64,000 bases of DNA from Muricea muricata (Eukaryota > Cnidaria > Anthozoa > Malacalcyonacea > Plexauridae). The stretch is taken from positions 1,124,858 to 1,188,857 of the forward strand of contig OY979724.1 of NCBI GenBank assembly GCA_963855995.1. The letters are read 5' to 3'. Of the stretch, positions 23,001 to 34,398 are shown one piece after another; the first letter of the stretch is position 1, and the number at the start of each line of letters is the position of its first letter. The position numbers and the translations under genes are program-made. Below the pieces are notes generated by a model. It was not told the DNA's origin and did not search any database. It was given only the letters and a program-made list of their open reading frames with translations.

Positions 23001-26000
23001 CATCAAAGTTGTGACTGTATGGTCCTTTTCGCGTGTGGAATTCTTGAAGAATGATGGCAAAACTGTAAATATCCCCAGACTGTGTTCCTCGTTGAATACC
23101 ATTTGGTGATCTCAACAATTCTGGCGCCCGCCACAACATATCTAGAAGGAATCATAAGATTATTTATTTCCAATATTCAAATTTTCACTTTTTTACATTG
23201 TTCGTACAGGTCAATGAGAGCAAAATTAAAGGATTAAAAAAGTACTGTTAAATAATGCACCAACCAACTGCGACCTAACTGAATTTGAAACACATTTAGA
23301 AGTAATGAACAATGAACAATTTTCAATGTCACAAAATGTCCAGAAACGAAAGCAAGACGGATGCAAGGTCTTTCAAGCACTTCTTTATAAATTCAAAAAC
23401 TTTTAAGGTCTTGAATTTTTGCTTCCAAATTCAAGGGTACTTGAGTACATTCAAGTTTTGTACGTACCGTTTTTTCATCGACTAAATGACTTAAGTTCAG
23501 AGTTGCAAAAAGCGTTCATCCTTCCGCCGGGCAAAATATCAAAGTTTACAAACCTTCCTCAAAATGTTGTAAAGTTGGGCTTTCCAAACAGAAGATAAGA
23601 ATAATGCTTGATCACTATTTTTTCAGAACGAAGGCATGATTTCTGGAATAGTGTTTTGTATAGATTATGTAGTTTGTTGACATGAATGAAACCTTTCTCA
23701 CAGACCGCCCATTTGGCTAATTATCCTCACGGGTAATACCCGCATAACAGTGGCTTTTTTGCAACTCTGCTTAAGTTTTTACCCTCTCCCAAATATACCA
23801 GTACACAGAGATAGTCCGTACCTCTAAATCTCGCGTGCTCGCAACTATATGGCTTGACTTGTTTTGATTTGAAGGTTGGTAATCCATAATCTGTGATCTT
23901 CAGTTGCCAACGACTGTCCACCAAACAGTTACTAGATTTCAGATTGCCGTGAACTTTTATGTCTGAACTGTGCAAGAACGTCATGCCCTGAAAATAAAAT
24001 GACGATAAATATTGAAGATACCGGAATTACGTGAGCTATGTTCTTTTCATAGTTTAAGGTGGCTCGATAGTCTAACTCATAGCACATAATACTTTTTTCG
24101 CCATAAAATCTTTTATGGTGCGCGTGTAAAGCTTAGTTCAAGTCATTGCATAGCTCTACTGGTTGTCTTCATAATTGGAAAAGTGTTACACTCCTACCGT
24201 TCGTATGTCCAGAGATATTGCTGTCATAGGTAAGGTGTGGAGTTTATGCAAATGAAATTATAATTAGAATCGAGTTCCAACAAGAAACGTGATTTCTATG
24301 TTCAGACAAACTTTGAAGAAATTCCTTTTTAAATACAGCAAACAGTGCTATAGGGCTGTGCAAAGACCCAAAATGAAGCTCAAGCATTCACTACAAAACA
24401 TTTAATCGTAGAGACATAAAATTTCTAATGAATTCCGACTATCGAGGCACCTTAATCCAGTAAGGATCATTTCTTATTGACCCAGTGTTACCACAGGAAG
24501 AACCTATACTACACTAACTTAACTTATACTTGCTAGCTCTATCAGTTATAAACTGTTCTTCTTAGAGGTCCAGTACGGATCATCTCTTTTTGATCCAGTG
24601 TTACTACAGGAGGGAACCTAAACTAAACTAACTTTATTTATACTGGATAACTCTATCAGTTCTAAATTGTTCTTCCTAGAGGTCAAGTAAGGATCATCTC
24701 TTATTGATCAAGGGTTACAACAGTGGGAAACCTAAACTATCTTTATATATACTGGACAGCTTTATCTGCTCTAAACTGTTCTTCCGAGACATCCACAAGG
24801 AATCAACTCTTATCGAACGAAGAGAAACTATTACAGAAGAAAACCTAAACCAAGCGCTATTTCGCCGCGATAGATTTTAGGCAAATTTAAATTAACCCAC
24901 CTTTGCAATATCATAAACTAAGGACATAATAAACATGTGGTCCAGATTAACATCTTCGTTCAACAAAATATCCTACAATAAAAATAATAAAACGAAAGCG
25001 GTACTTTATTGTGTTTCCATGTGTTGTTATTATCAAGTTATAATTACAGTCGAGGCAATAGAAGCGAAATTATTTGACCAATTCATTTTCTCAAGTTTAG
25101 CAGTTCCTCTCATCAGTTTCTGCGGTGATGCCTCAAATTTTGAAGAAGTTCCTTAAAATGTTCACAACTTCCTGTTTATTGACCATATTGACCAATCAGT
25201 ATGCTCACGAATAAGGTATGGAATCCTGATGGGTCAATAAACAGGAAGTTGTGAACATTTTAAGGAACTTCTTCAAAATTTTGAGGAATTGATCACAATG
25301 CTAAACTTGAGCAAGCGAATTGGTCAAATCTTTTTGGAACACTTCTATTGCCGCGACTGTAAGTTGCTGCTGCTGCAAGCCTGTCACCAACAATCTGTAC
25401 CATATGCAAGATATATATGGCAAGACATAAATAAGAATAAATAAATATAGATATATATTACACTAATAAGTTCCTTGTATGTTTGCATGGTGAATATCAA
25501 ATTTAAATATAATTTTGTGGAAACACCACGTAAGTTTATTATCGCAGAGCTTTCGATCCGTAAGCTCCGATCTTATTATAAGCACTGATGAAGATCCGAG
25601 CATACGAATCGAAAGCTTTGCGATCATAAACTTACGTGGTGTTTCGGACCACAAAATTATATTTACAAAATTTCCACTCACCTGCAGACTTCCTTTGGGA
25701 CAGTAACCTGTGATGATACAGATGTTCCCAGGCTCTACGCATGCTCCAATGAAAGGATTAAGATTCTCGTGTCGTACTTCCCGAAGCTAAAACAACGAGA
25801 TGAAACATTTCATGAGAAGAACACCTCAGCAATGGACCATTTCCCAATTAAACAAACTTTTAAATTCGAAAACAGTTTTAGCACAGTTGGAAAGAGCTTC
25901 CTAAATTTAGTGAAATTGTGAAGTTTGGTTGTAAAATATTGTAAAATGTAGAAAGTACAGTAATTTAAAATTTGCGAATTTTGTATACTTTTGTATTACG

Positions 26001-29000
26001 CGAGAAAAAGCGTTACCACATTTCCACATAGTGGTAACGCTTTTCCGTCCGTAATACGAAAGTATACAAAATTCGCAAACTTTACAGGACTATATTTTCC
26101 TCGTTTTACAATATTTTGCAACCAAACTTCACAGTTTCACTAAGTTTAGGAAGCTCTTTCCAATTGTGCTAAAATTGTTTTCAAATTTAAAAGTTTGTGT
26201 AATTGGGGAATGGTCCAACGTGCTCGCACAGAACACAGCCAAAATTTCAACAGACTTGTTGCAACTTGATGAAATTGACAAATCTGTTTCCACTTGTTAA
26301 CAACGGTAATATTGTAGGGCCACTCAAGAGAAGTGTGTGTGTGTGTCCGCGCATGTCTCATTACGCATTACGCATGTTCACTGAACTGACTGGTCACAGC
26401 GAGCAAACTACATAAAAATGCTGGGTGAGCCTGCTGTCCATTCACTATAGATTGCGGTTCCAGGTTCAACGCGCCTTACCAAATTTAGTTCTTTTAATAC
26501 AGTTCTGGTCAAATCGACGTTTTTCTTCGAGAGCTTCTTAACTGCAACATAGTTACCCTACACATAAATTAGAAAAATACTCTCACTACTCATATTCTCT
26601 ATATACATATGTATTATTACATCGAATATTGCCGATTAGTATAAATTTCCAGGTGACTATTGATCTTCCTGCATGCTGATTTGCCAAGATTCGCTGTCCC
26701 TGAAGCAATAGTTACAAGCCAGTGGCTATAGCTTCTAGCTTTTTTATACAGTAATAAGAAGTGAATAATAAAGTTGTTTAGAAAATTTCCGAATTATAAA
26801 ATTCTTAAAAAGTTGCGTTGATTATTATTTGTAAACACCTGGAAATTTATATTAAAACAATTACTCCCCTCAGGCTAGGTCATTAAAAGCCATTATAGGC
26901 TTGTAATCACCTCGCCTTTGGCGATTAATTGTAAAATATCTCAACAAGGTAAATTCTATCAAAGAATTGACACTGTAAATTTAAGCGCTCTCTAAAAAGA
27001 ATCGGATCATCCTGGGAACGTACAGTTTAAGATCGCAATTTTTGCAGAAAAATAATAACTTCCAAAATTAACTCTGTTAATCAATTTTCCGTGCGTAATA
27101 CAAAAATATACAAAATTTGCAATCTTCACAGGCTTACATTGTCCACATTTTACAACGTTTCGCAACCAAACTTTTCAATTTTACTAATTTTAGGATGCTC
27201 TTCAATGCTGTGGTAATAAATTTTCCTATTTAAACTTTTTTCAAAATTTTGCCCATAATGCAATCGGTCCATTACTTTGTTATTTTATTGTCAAACCCAG
27301 GTTCCCAGAAAGAGGAAAACGTTTTTCGAGCTCAGTTAAAAGAACATCGCTCACCTTAAAAAGTCCAACTGTTGTGTATTTTACTGTTGTAGGATCGTCA
27401 TCACAATTGTTCAGCAACGTGTCTGTTGGCTCATAGTCTCGTGGCTAGATATTAAGATATTAGTCACAGTTAATCAAACGATTCAGCTACACGCAAAAAC
27501 AACAATAAATTGCTGCTACGAGTAGCTTTATACAAAAGTATATTTTTGTATAAAGCATGGTCCACACTTGCAGCCCAGAATCGGGAATGACTTGTTCAGG
27601 CCGATGTGATTGAGTGAATTCTGTACAATTGCAAAAGCCATCTAACATTTGTCCTATACTTTAACGTGTTCACATATTTATTCACATAAGTGAGAAGGAG
27701 AAAATCTCCCATAATATTTCTCACCTTTCCCTGCTCACTCGAACTTGAATGATTGTCTTGCATGAAAGATCCGAGGACCTAAAATAAGAAAGCAAATGGC
27801 TGAGCAACGTTGCCAGACTTGTCAATCGTTTTAGAAGAAATGCAGAAAGGAAATCTGTGCATCTATAAACGCTTACTCCACTTTCGATGGATACTTGCGA
27901 GTTACGACGGGCTTCAAATTGAATTTCGGCATAATCGACCTTCCACAACAAACTGTGAAGTTCCTTTTCCATTTTATATTGTCTAGATAGATATGAAAAT
28001 AACGCGTACTCGATTCAGAAAGCATACACCATATAACACCACCAACATATTTGAGGCAATTATGGGCAAGTTCAAAATCATTACCACCCCCCCCCCCCCT
28101 CCCTCCTTTCCTCTTCTGGCACCATTTCTACCGACAGTGTTCAGGTGAGTTTACGATATTTCATTCTAGTTTAGTTTCACTAGTTTACCTATGGACCATT
28201 TTCCAATTAGACAAACTTTTAAATTCGAAAACAATTTTAGCACAATTGAAAAGAGCGTCCTAAATTTAGTGAAATTGTCAAGTTTGGTTGCAAAATATTG
28301 TAAAATGTAGAAAATATAGTCCTGTAAAGTTTGCGAATTTTGTATACTTTTGTATTACGAACAGAAAAGCGTTGCCACTATGTGGGAATGTGGCAGCGCT
28401 TTTTCCCGCGTAATACAAAAGTATACAAAATTCGCACACTTCACATTACTATATCTTCGACATTTTACAATATTCTACAACCAAACTTGATAATTACACT
28501 AAATTTAGGACGCTCTTTCCAACTGTGCTAAAATTGTTTTCGAATTTAAAGGTTTGTCTAATTGGGGAATGGTCCATTACTTCGGGAGGGAAAGGCTTGT
28601 TGTCAACTGTACCATACTGTAACGCAAGGGCAGTGGGAATAAGCATGCCCGACGAATCAACCAACCTCATACCTGTATATGTTGTAGAGTAAGAGCAACA
28701 GCAACAGAGCGAGAATACCAGAAACACTAGCGATGATCTTTGTAATATCTTGAACAAAAAATATCTCATTTTATATTGTTGAAAACTGTAAAAGTGATAT
28801 TTGGGACAAACAAGGAACTTGTAAAAATATACCCAACCACAAAACTTTTGAAAGAAACGAAAAGAAACTAGACCATAAAGGAACTGGACCATAAAGGTCA
28901 GGCATGTAGTGAAATCTTATTCACGGTAAAACTTTGGATATAACAGGAGTATCTGAGATGATCAGGCTCAGTGACTGGCCTTATATGAAACAAAAGTCGT

Positions 29001-30057
29001 CGTGGTTTATTCTTAAGAAAACAAATTTCTATAGTTTATTGTCGTTCATTGACGTCATCCCAATAGGCACACTTTTGCGTCCCCCAATCAACACACCCTT
29101 GCACCCCCCCCCCAATCAGCACACTTGTGCATCCACCCTAATCAGCACACCTTTGCGTCCCCCCCCCAATCAGCACACCTTTGCGCCCCCCCCCCCAATC
29201 AGCACACTCTTACGTCCACCCCAATCAGCACACTCTTGCATCACCCCAATCAATACACGTTTGCGTTCCCCCCCCCCCCAATCAACACACCTTTGCGTCA
29301 TCCCAATCAGCACACCCTTGCGTGCCCCCAAATCAGCACACCTTTGCGTCCCCCTTAATCAGCACACCCTTGCGTGCCCCCAAATCAGCACACCTTTGCG
29401 TCATTCCAATCAGCACACCCTTGCGCCCCCTCCCCCCCCAAAAAAAAATCTAAGACTGACCTATGGTCAAACTAACAGGCCTTGACTATACTGCATGTCT
29501 CAGGGTGGTATTTATCGAGGTATGAACTCCCCCCTCCCCAATGTTACATAAGTGAACATACTGTCAGATTTCGTTCGTTTCTTGCAAAGCTCCCCGGCAA
29601 AGCCACATTTGGGAGTGTCAGGTGGGATGCCAGTTCGTCCATCGTACCACGTCAATTTCTTTTTAAAAACATGATAAATCTGTTCTATCCGTTCACTACC
29701 ATTCTTTTTCTTCAGCCAAAATTCTCCGAACTTTCTCATAACTACAAATAAACAGTGTCTGAATGGCGATAGCAACAAGTTTATCGATATATATATATAT
29801 ATATATAGACAATGAAATAGACTTTGGTTACTTCATAAAGTTTTATTCACAACAAATCTGTTTCGTATGACAAGCAATGCTTGCCACACTCGTCAGGTGA
29901 TGATCGCGTGACGAGTGTGACAAGCATTGCTTGTCATACGAAACAGATTTGTTGTGAATAAAACTTTATGAAGTAACCAAAGTCTATTTCATTGTCTATT
30001 CCGCTCTACTTCGGTATTGAGCACTTTCTTCATATATATGGTTTTATTTTTATTCCT

Positions 30058-30117
<60 letters not shown>

Positions 30118-33100
30118 CAAAGTAAAAGATTTGTGAAAATCGACATGTGTTTTATCTCATATATAGACTCTAGTCACGGCTATGATTTCCTTTGTGTTTT
30201 TCTCATGAATTATTAATGAGGTTTAGAAATATATATATAACATTCAACGAAGGGAGGTAAACTGGCTACTAGCAAAGATCAAGCTTCTCAGAATCGCAGC
30301 CCAAAGGAGTGACTTACCACGGCAAGGATTTTCAGGAAGAAATGGCACACAATTTGTTTTCTCCTTTGTACCATTGACGTACTCCAGATGCAGTAGAGTC
30401 ATATTAAACATCACATCCGCCTGGTCATCAAAAGCCATTTGAAAACCGAATACACCTAGAGTCAAAATCGTACATACATTAATTAGTGCACTGGAAAGTT
30501 TGTCTTTCAAGTTATCCTAACCAGCCTTCGAATTACAAGCCACGGGGTTACATCACTTACTGTCGAAAGTGTGTCCTTTTAAAGCATTAATGATATTGCT
30601 TCCATTCGTCTCTAGATTATTTGCCAAAGTTTCATTCAGAGCATATGCATATTGCAATATACCATCATACAGATGTGCTCCTTCGATAGGCACCTGAAAA
30701 GGGAGAGAAGGGAAAGAAAAAACCCCGAATTATCAAAGAGTGAAAAACGATTGACAGAAGATGTCATTTCCCACACTATACAACATTTCGTGATCAAACT
30801 GTTCCCAACGTTCTTTCTAGCTTTGGTCACAGTATAACGAATAAACAGTAGGGCCATGCGCTCAGCAATGCAACACATCCGCTTATTTTTATGCACTTGA
30901 CTGGCTAAGAGCAACCCGTTTAGCGTTTCTATCGGCCAGAAAAGGCAATTGACTGGCAAGAGCCTGCATAATGAAGGTGCCTAATGTGACATCTTCTATT
31001 CTGTGCTTTGGTGATTGATTTTTTTTTCATCAAATAGATTGTAAATATTGCACCTTACCTTGGTTGTGTTTTTTTGGAAGACGCAATGACAATTACTTTC
31101 ATCTAAAAATAAACGAGTATTCAGTTTCAAGGAACTGAAACATGGAGAAGGTACAGGAGGGGACTGGCTTTATTTCTGACGCTCTAGCTCCCCTAATTGA
31201 TTAATGTGAAACAAATTCGTCTCCAACGAAAGTCGAGGGGTTTTTTCCACCAGGGGAAGAAAATATACGAGTTTTCACGTAATGTTCACGGGCCAAACAA
31301 AAATCAAACGAGCCAACGTGAAAGGGTTATTTGGTGTAGTTGAATAATTTTACACTATACTTACTGCATTCTTTACCAGAGGCGTTTTTCCACAGGCAGC
31401 CTGTATAAGCGTCTGTTTCGAACGGTAACTCGTGGCTTTTTTCTCGAACTTTAGCAGTAAAATTCAAATACTTCGGTTCAATTTCACCCGAGAGACCTGT
31501 GATTGGCCTAACTTCCAGGAGCAGCAACGCAGCAAAACTGCTCATGATCTCAAACATGTACTTGTCTCCATGGTAATGACTGAAAAACCACTTCATTGGA
31601 CTCTTTGACGAATGGAAAAATATTTAGATGCCTATGTATACTAGAGAGATGTCTGTATCAGAGAGAAATGTCTGTATTAGAAAGACGTGGGTATTAGAGA
31701 GGTGTCTGCATTAGAGAGATGTCTGCCTTAGAGAGATGTCTGCCTAGAGAGATGTCTATATTGGAAAAATGTCTGCATTAGACAGATGTCTGTATTAGAA
31801 AGATGTCCGTGTTAGAGGGATGTCTGTATTAGAAAGAAGAGATGTCTGTATTAGAGAAATGTCCACTTTCGATGGATATCGTTATCCGAACTTGGTACGA
31901 CCGGTTTCTCGTATTAACAAGACGCCCATTAAGGGCATAGTCTCACCTTGTGTACTAACAGGTGAGGGTTAAGATGGAATCCGATGAAGACGTATTCTCC
32001 CGTCTGAACCAGACCTTCCTCATAGGCTTGCAGCATATACTCAATGGTTATTTCTCGTTCCATGAGGAGAATCACGACTAATAATAAGCAAATATACAAT
32101 TATATTTTGGCGGGCTTGTGAATAATTTTGCGGGCTAAAGCGAAGGTGCTTACACGCTGCAATTCGTCTCACAACTCGCCATGCAATTCTACTCATAAGA
32201 GTGGTGAAGAAGACATCAACAAATTGTAATGAAGTCGCATATTTGCTAAACTTACATCACTAAGGAGTACTGCGTTGCAAAAGATGCAAGAAAAAATGCA
32301 GCATGACAGTGCCTTGGGCAAATTAGCGGGCTTGAAAAAAGGCTTCGGGCAAGAAATTAGATTGATAGCTCAACGCCTACAGCGGTGTTCATGCGAGTTA
32401 AGACAACGAATTTCTAGTTGTTGTTTACGCTTACTCCTTGCTTGTTGCTTGATTCTTTTCACAGAAGCACGCAAATTGTCGAATTGGTTTTGGAAAAACT
32501 TGTCGGCATCAAATGCTACTTTATCTTCGAACAAAATAGTGATGTTGTTCTTTGGCGAATCGAGTATCTTCGAGACGTATTCGCGAATCATAACCCATTT
32601 ACTCATATCCTGATGGACAAGTGCAACCCTTTTCCAATTGAACTGTTTCAACGTTGCAAGCAGAGGAGGAATAAGATGGACATTGACGATGGAGGTTCGG
32701 GCAACTGTTTTATAAATCTTCTTGTTAGCTGGTGGCGCATCTGGACATTTCTAGACGCAACAAAAATTTGATTTGATTTGATTTGACTTTATTGACACTC
32801 CCCTGAAGGGGCTTTTCAGCGACAGTGATAGCTACGTGTATATACATATAGAACAATTAATATGGTTACTATTTTGTCCTAAATATACATATGAATTAAA
32901 ATAGAATTATTTGAACGATAGAAAATACAACACACTTACAACACAACGATAGAAAATACAACAGACTCGACAACAGTCACATAGATATCAACATCATCAA
33001 CAACAACAGCCAAAACAACAACAGCAAAACATGCACCTAACATCTTAACTTTCTAGAAATTGCTTTAGGAGTTCTCGTTTCAGTTTTGAAGTTTGGAAGA

Positions 33101-33819
33101 GATTTGTAGAGTTTAATCAGTGGCTATAATATTGGTGGACACAAGGAGGGTAGGGAGGACCCTACGGGGGGGAAGATGTTAGGAGGGGGGAGGACGTTAG
33201 GAGGGGTAGGGAGGACACTAGGAGAGAGAAGTTAAAAGAGGAGGGGAGTGGGAGGAAAATAAGGGCAATTCTGTGCAGGATTCCATAGAGATTTATTGAT
33301 AAAGAGTGCAAATTTATATCCACAAGCTTGCTGCAAGTTGTTTCCACAAGTTTGCAAATCTGCAAATGACAAGTAGAGTAGCAAGCCTAATTGTAACAAA
33401 GCAACATTGCCTGATGACATAAGCAACATTTTTGCAACTTGTTGGCAAGTTACAACGAGCTGTGGTATTTTTGGCTGTGTACTTGTTCGTTCAACTTACA
33501 AACGACATGACCGGTTTGTCAAAAGCTACTGCAGTCCTGGATGTGTACGCACAGCTCTTTACAGGTCCAAAGAAAACATCGACGCCGTTATTTAGTTGCC
33601 AGATTTGCTGTTTAATTGCTAAGGACTCCTGACACATCGTATCATTCCAAACCCAAGTCAGATTGAAATTGTAGTTCATCGTTTTTAATTTCTCCATTGC
33701 AACTGGTATCGCCTGTGCGTACAACTGGGCAGAATGGGATTGTTCAAGGCATGGATTGCCCTTGTTGAAGGGCACGAGAAAGCCCAACTTGTACGTTTTT
33801 TTAACATGTGGATCAGTGC
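20027..33819 (-). CDS. Receptor A: membrane guanylate cyclase, natriuretic-peptide-receptor type
   Basis: This is a single-pass receptor that converts GTP to cGMP on peptide-ligand binding. Twenty-four coding exons, 5' to 3': 33500-33819, 32435-32750, 31947-32077, 31365-31602, 31059-31102, 30561-30693, 30318-30455, 29562-29741, 28673-28748 (membrane), 27877-27982, 27725-27778, 27355-27444, 26480-26557, 25682-25786, 24901-24972, 23822-23987, 22992-23141, 22602-22785, 22096-22236, 21807-21930, 21648-21716, 20849-21122, 20448-20539 and 20027-20332. Phases close for about 1194 residues plus a missing signal-peptide exon. Domains in order: ANF-type ligand-binding domain (about 1-500), membrane helix ([18 protein letters not shown]), kinase-homology domain, coiled dimerisation segment, cyclase domain and a ~100-residue arginine/serine-rich C-tail. 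Cyclase residues look complete. The first coding exon and 5' UTR should lie between 33.8 and 41.8 kb. Confidence 0.92.
20554..20745. repeat. CAACTTGCAACAAGT-type repeat, intronic
   Basis: Short motifs such as ACAAGTTGT, CAACTTG and AAGTTGCA recur in both orientations over about 190 bases in an intron of receptor A. Related sequence occurs at 33300-33480 and 33930-33990, and briefly at 26240-26275. It is probably a small palindromic repeat family. Confidence 0.55.
20849..21930 (-). other. Guanylate cyclase catalytic domain of receptor A
   Basis: Exons 21807-21930, 21648-21716 and 20849-21122 encode the class III cyclase core, finished by 20448-20539. The first metal-binding aspartate is in [10 protein letters not shown] and the second in [12 protein letters not shown]. 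Guanine-selecting residues are E of VETIGDA and C of PRYCLFGD, as in guanylate (not adenylate) cyclases. The transition-state pair N and R lies in NTASRLES. No active-site substitution is visible, so an active homodimeric enzyme is predicted. Confidence 0.9.
21186..21417. mobile_element. Palindromic MITE with TTAA-containing ends
   Basis: CTTAAGCAAGCGACGTTTTT at 21186 is matched by AAAAACGTCGCTTGCTTAAG ending at 21417. The arms stay almost perfectly complementary for about 100 bases (GGCAGCCGGAAGT, ATGGCGAATGATGGCGTCAG). The TTAA at both ends suggests a TTAA-targeting DNA transposon group such as piggyBac or Kolobok, which is inference. It is intronic in receptor A. Confidence 0.8.
22305..22550. 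repeat. ~115-bp minisatellite, locus 1 (two units)
   Basis: The unit reads ACTTTATTTATACTGGATAG, then CTCTATCAGTTCTAAACTGT, TCTTCCTAGAGGTCCAGTAA, GGATCATCTCTTATTGATCC and AGTGTTACTACAGGAGGAAA, ending in CCTAAACTAAACTAA. An internal hairpin GGATCA...TGATCC is conserved. This locus lies immediately upstream (in transcript sense) of the dimerisation exon of receptor A, the same relative position as in gene B. Confidence 0.9.
22810..22970. repeat. G-rich simple sequence in intron
   Basis: GGGAGGGAGGGGGAGGG (about 22829-22846) and a G-tract near 22948 occur within this receptor A intron. Both are purine/G-rich enough for quadruplex formation. No coding content is present. Confidence 0.4.
23142..23821. 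other. Large intron of receptor A, no feature
   Basis: This ~680-bp intron separates the exons carrying TDYG and APELL. It is A+T-rich and I see no repeat family or exon in it. Confidence 0.5.
24054..24455. mobile_element. ~400-bp element with TAAGGTGGCTCGATAGTC ends
   Basis: TAAGGTGGCTCGATAGTC at the left and GACTATCGAGGCACCTTAA at the right are inverted ends. The interior is non-coding. A related end with GACTATCGAGCCACCTTAAG occurs near 6838, and a partial copy lies at 10362-10570. It is intronic in receptor A and directly abuts the minisatellite at 24455. Confidence 0.7.
24456..24850. repeat. ~115-bp minisatellite, locus 2 (3-4 units)
   Basis: This is the same unit as locus 1, with more divergence between copies. 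It lies in the intron before exon 24901-24972 of receptor A, inside the kinase-homology block that is deleted in gene B. Confidence 0.9.
25046..25360. mobile_element. MITE with ACAGTCG-type inverted ends
   Basis: ACAGTCGAGGCAATAGAAG at the left is matched by CTTCTATTGCCGCGACTGT at the right. An inner perfect block (AAGAAGTTCCTTAAAATGTT, then CACAACTTCCTGTTTATTGA) is also inverted. The whole ~315-bp unit folds back. It is intronic in receptor A. Confidence 0.8.
25490..25672. mobile_element. Foldback element, intronic
   Basis: CACCACGTAAGTTTATTATCGC at the left pairs with GCGATCATAAACTTACGTGGTG at the right, and AGCTTTCGATCCGTA pairs with TACGAATCGAAAGCT. The loop carries TTATAAGCACTGATGAAGATC. 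It ends about ten bases from exon 25682-25786 of receptor A. Confidence 0.75.
25832..26218. mobile_element. Foldback element family FB, copy 2
   Basis: It begins ATGGACCATTTCCCAATTA and ends AATTGGGGAATGGTCCA. A central inverted pair (GTAATACAAAAGTATACAAAATTCGC-type, broken as GTATACTTTTGTATTACG and CGTAATACGAAAGTATAC) flanks GCGTTACCAC. It is about 385 bp and intronic in receptor A. Confidence 0.8.
27080..27275. mobile_element. Foldback family FB, half copy
   Basis: This has only the right arm of the family: CGTAATACAAAAATATAC, TTTCGCAACCAAACTTTTCA, GGATGCTCTTCAATGCTGTG and ending ATGCAATCGGTCCATT. It is closest to the copy in gene B at 47018-47424. It is intronic in receptor A. Confidence 0.65.
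28190..28577. mobile_element. Foldback element family FB, copy 3
   Basis: It begins TATGGACCATTTTCCAATTA and ends AATTGGGGAATGGTCCAT, with the same central GTATACTTTTGTATTACG inverted pair. It lies between exon 27877-27982 and the membrane exon of receptor A. Confidence 0.8.
28673..28748 (-). other. Transmembrane exon of receptor A
   Basis: The exon begins at phase 1 and ends at phase 2 (ACAG|gtatga). It encodes [20 protein letters not shown] followed by YNIYR, one hydrophobic membrane helix ending in a positive stop-transfer residue. The following exon (27877-27982) starts [13 protein letters not shown], the juxtamembrane segment. The matching exon in gene B is 45170-45251. Confidence 0.92.
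29070..29445. repeat. ~27-bp C-rich minisatellite, about 14 units
   Basis: The unit is AATCAGCACACCTTTGCGTC followed by a variable C-run. It repeats about 14 times with 25-31 bp spacing because C-tract length varies. All three forward frames are open over parts of it, giving spurious proline/histidine-rich open frames. It is intronic in receptor A, between the last extracellular exon and the membrane exon. Confidence 0.9.
29806..29999. mobile_element. Near-perfect ~90-bp palindrome in TA-repeat context
   Basis: ATAGACAATGAAATAGACTT starts the left arm and AAGTCTATTTCATTGTCTAT ends the right arm. The whole arm, including TTTCGTATGACAAGCAATGC, is complementary with a loop near GGTGATGATCGC. 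A TA dinucleotide run lies directly before it and another at about 30062-30114. The ends are TA-rich, so a TA-targeting insertion is plausible. It is intronic in receptor A. Confidence 0.85.
30062..30114. repeat. TA dinucleotide microsatellite
   Basis: An uninterrupted TA/AT run of about 50 bases, intronic in receptor A. A shorter run lies at 29787-29806. Confidence 0.95.
31640..31870. repeat. ~19-bp AGAGATGTCTGTATTAG minisatellite (gene A)
   Basis: Variants of AGAGAGATGTCTGTATTAGA repeat about 12 times. The same array lies at the same intronic position of gene B (47830-48060), between the exons encoding ILLMERE and [12 protein letters not shown], so it predates the receptor duplication. Confidence 0.9.
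32762..33135 (-). mobile_element. LINE 3'-end fragment
   Basis: A GATTT pentamer run (32766-32787) followed by GACTTTATTGACACTCCCCT and GAAGGGGCTTTTCAGC resembles the inverted 3' end of a CR1/L2-type LINE: a short tandem tail, then 3' UTR. Near 33060-33110 the minus strand could encode the last residues of an ORF2. No larger coding part remains. It is intronic in receptor A. Confidence 0.45.
33138..33258. repeat. GGGAGG-type purine-rich repeat
   Basis: Repeats of GTAGGGAGGAC, GGAGGGGGGAGGAC and similar units cover about 120 bases. Several G-runs of four or more could form quadruplexes. It is intronic in receptor A. Confidence 0.75.
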
Positions 33820-34398
33820 CTGAAAAGAAAGAAAACTGTTAATATGTTGGAAGTATTTATTCCAACCGGCTATGCGACTTGATATTAGCAGGATTTGTGT
33901 AAGATCTTCAAGCAACTTGCATTAAGCTTAAGAATAAAAAGTGCTGACAATCAACTTGCAGCAAGTCGGTCGACAGCTTTCAGCAGACGTGTTGACGCAT
34001 CCTGATATTAACTTGACGATTGCAAGGCACCAAGATTGCTTATTGTGTAATATTGTGGATATAGGAATGTTTGAAGGGATATATGGAACAACGTACAACG
34101 TCAAAGGGTAATGCCAACAAGAAAAATTCTTTGCTCACAAAAGGGGTTTGAAATAACTGAGAAAGCCCATTACGGCTTTTTCATATCTTGCGTGATCTTC
34201 GATATATTTCAACTCAAACATGTGAGTTATTCGCCATCTTGGATTTAAATTTTGAGCTCATTATTACTTGACGTCACAAGTGGGATAAGGCAGTAAGTAA
34301 CAACCAATAGTTGGTTAAAAGACTTTTACTCAATGCGTGACATCAAATAGCGAGTAGAAACGAGTTTCTGGTTTGCCCTGATCATTGCTTGTCAACTG

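Larger units (their letters stand above)
22602..27444 (-). other. Kinase-homology domain of receptor A
   Basis: Nine exons from 27355-27444 to 22602-22785 encode a protein-kinase fold. The ATP-site lysine is kept (NYVAVKKL). The catalytic-loop HRD aspartate is replaced: [12 protein letters not shown] has N where an active kinase has D. The DFG motif reads TDYG, and LLWxAPELL-type ([10 protein letters not shown]) and [10 protein letters not shown] motifs follow. This pattern is typical of receptor guanylate cyclases, where the domain is an ATP-regulated pseudokinase that represses the cyclase. This whole block is absent from paralogue B. Confidence 0.88.

Noticed and set aside
28934-29485. Long proline/histidine-rich plus-strand open frames
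   Set aside because: They are translations of the C-rich minisatellite, open in several frames, and antisense to receptor A introns.
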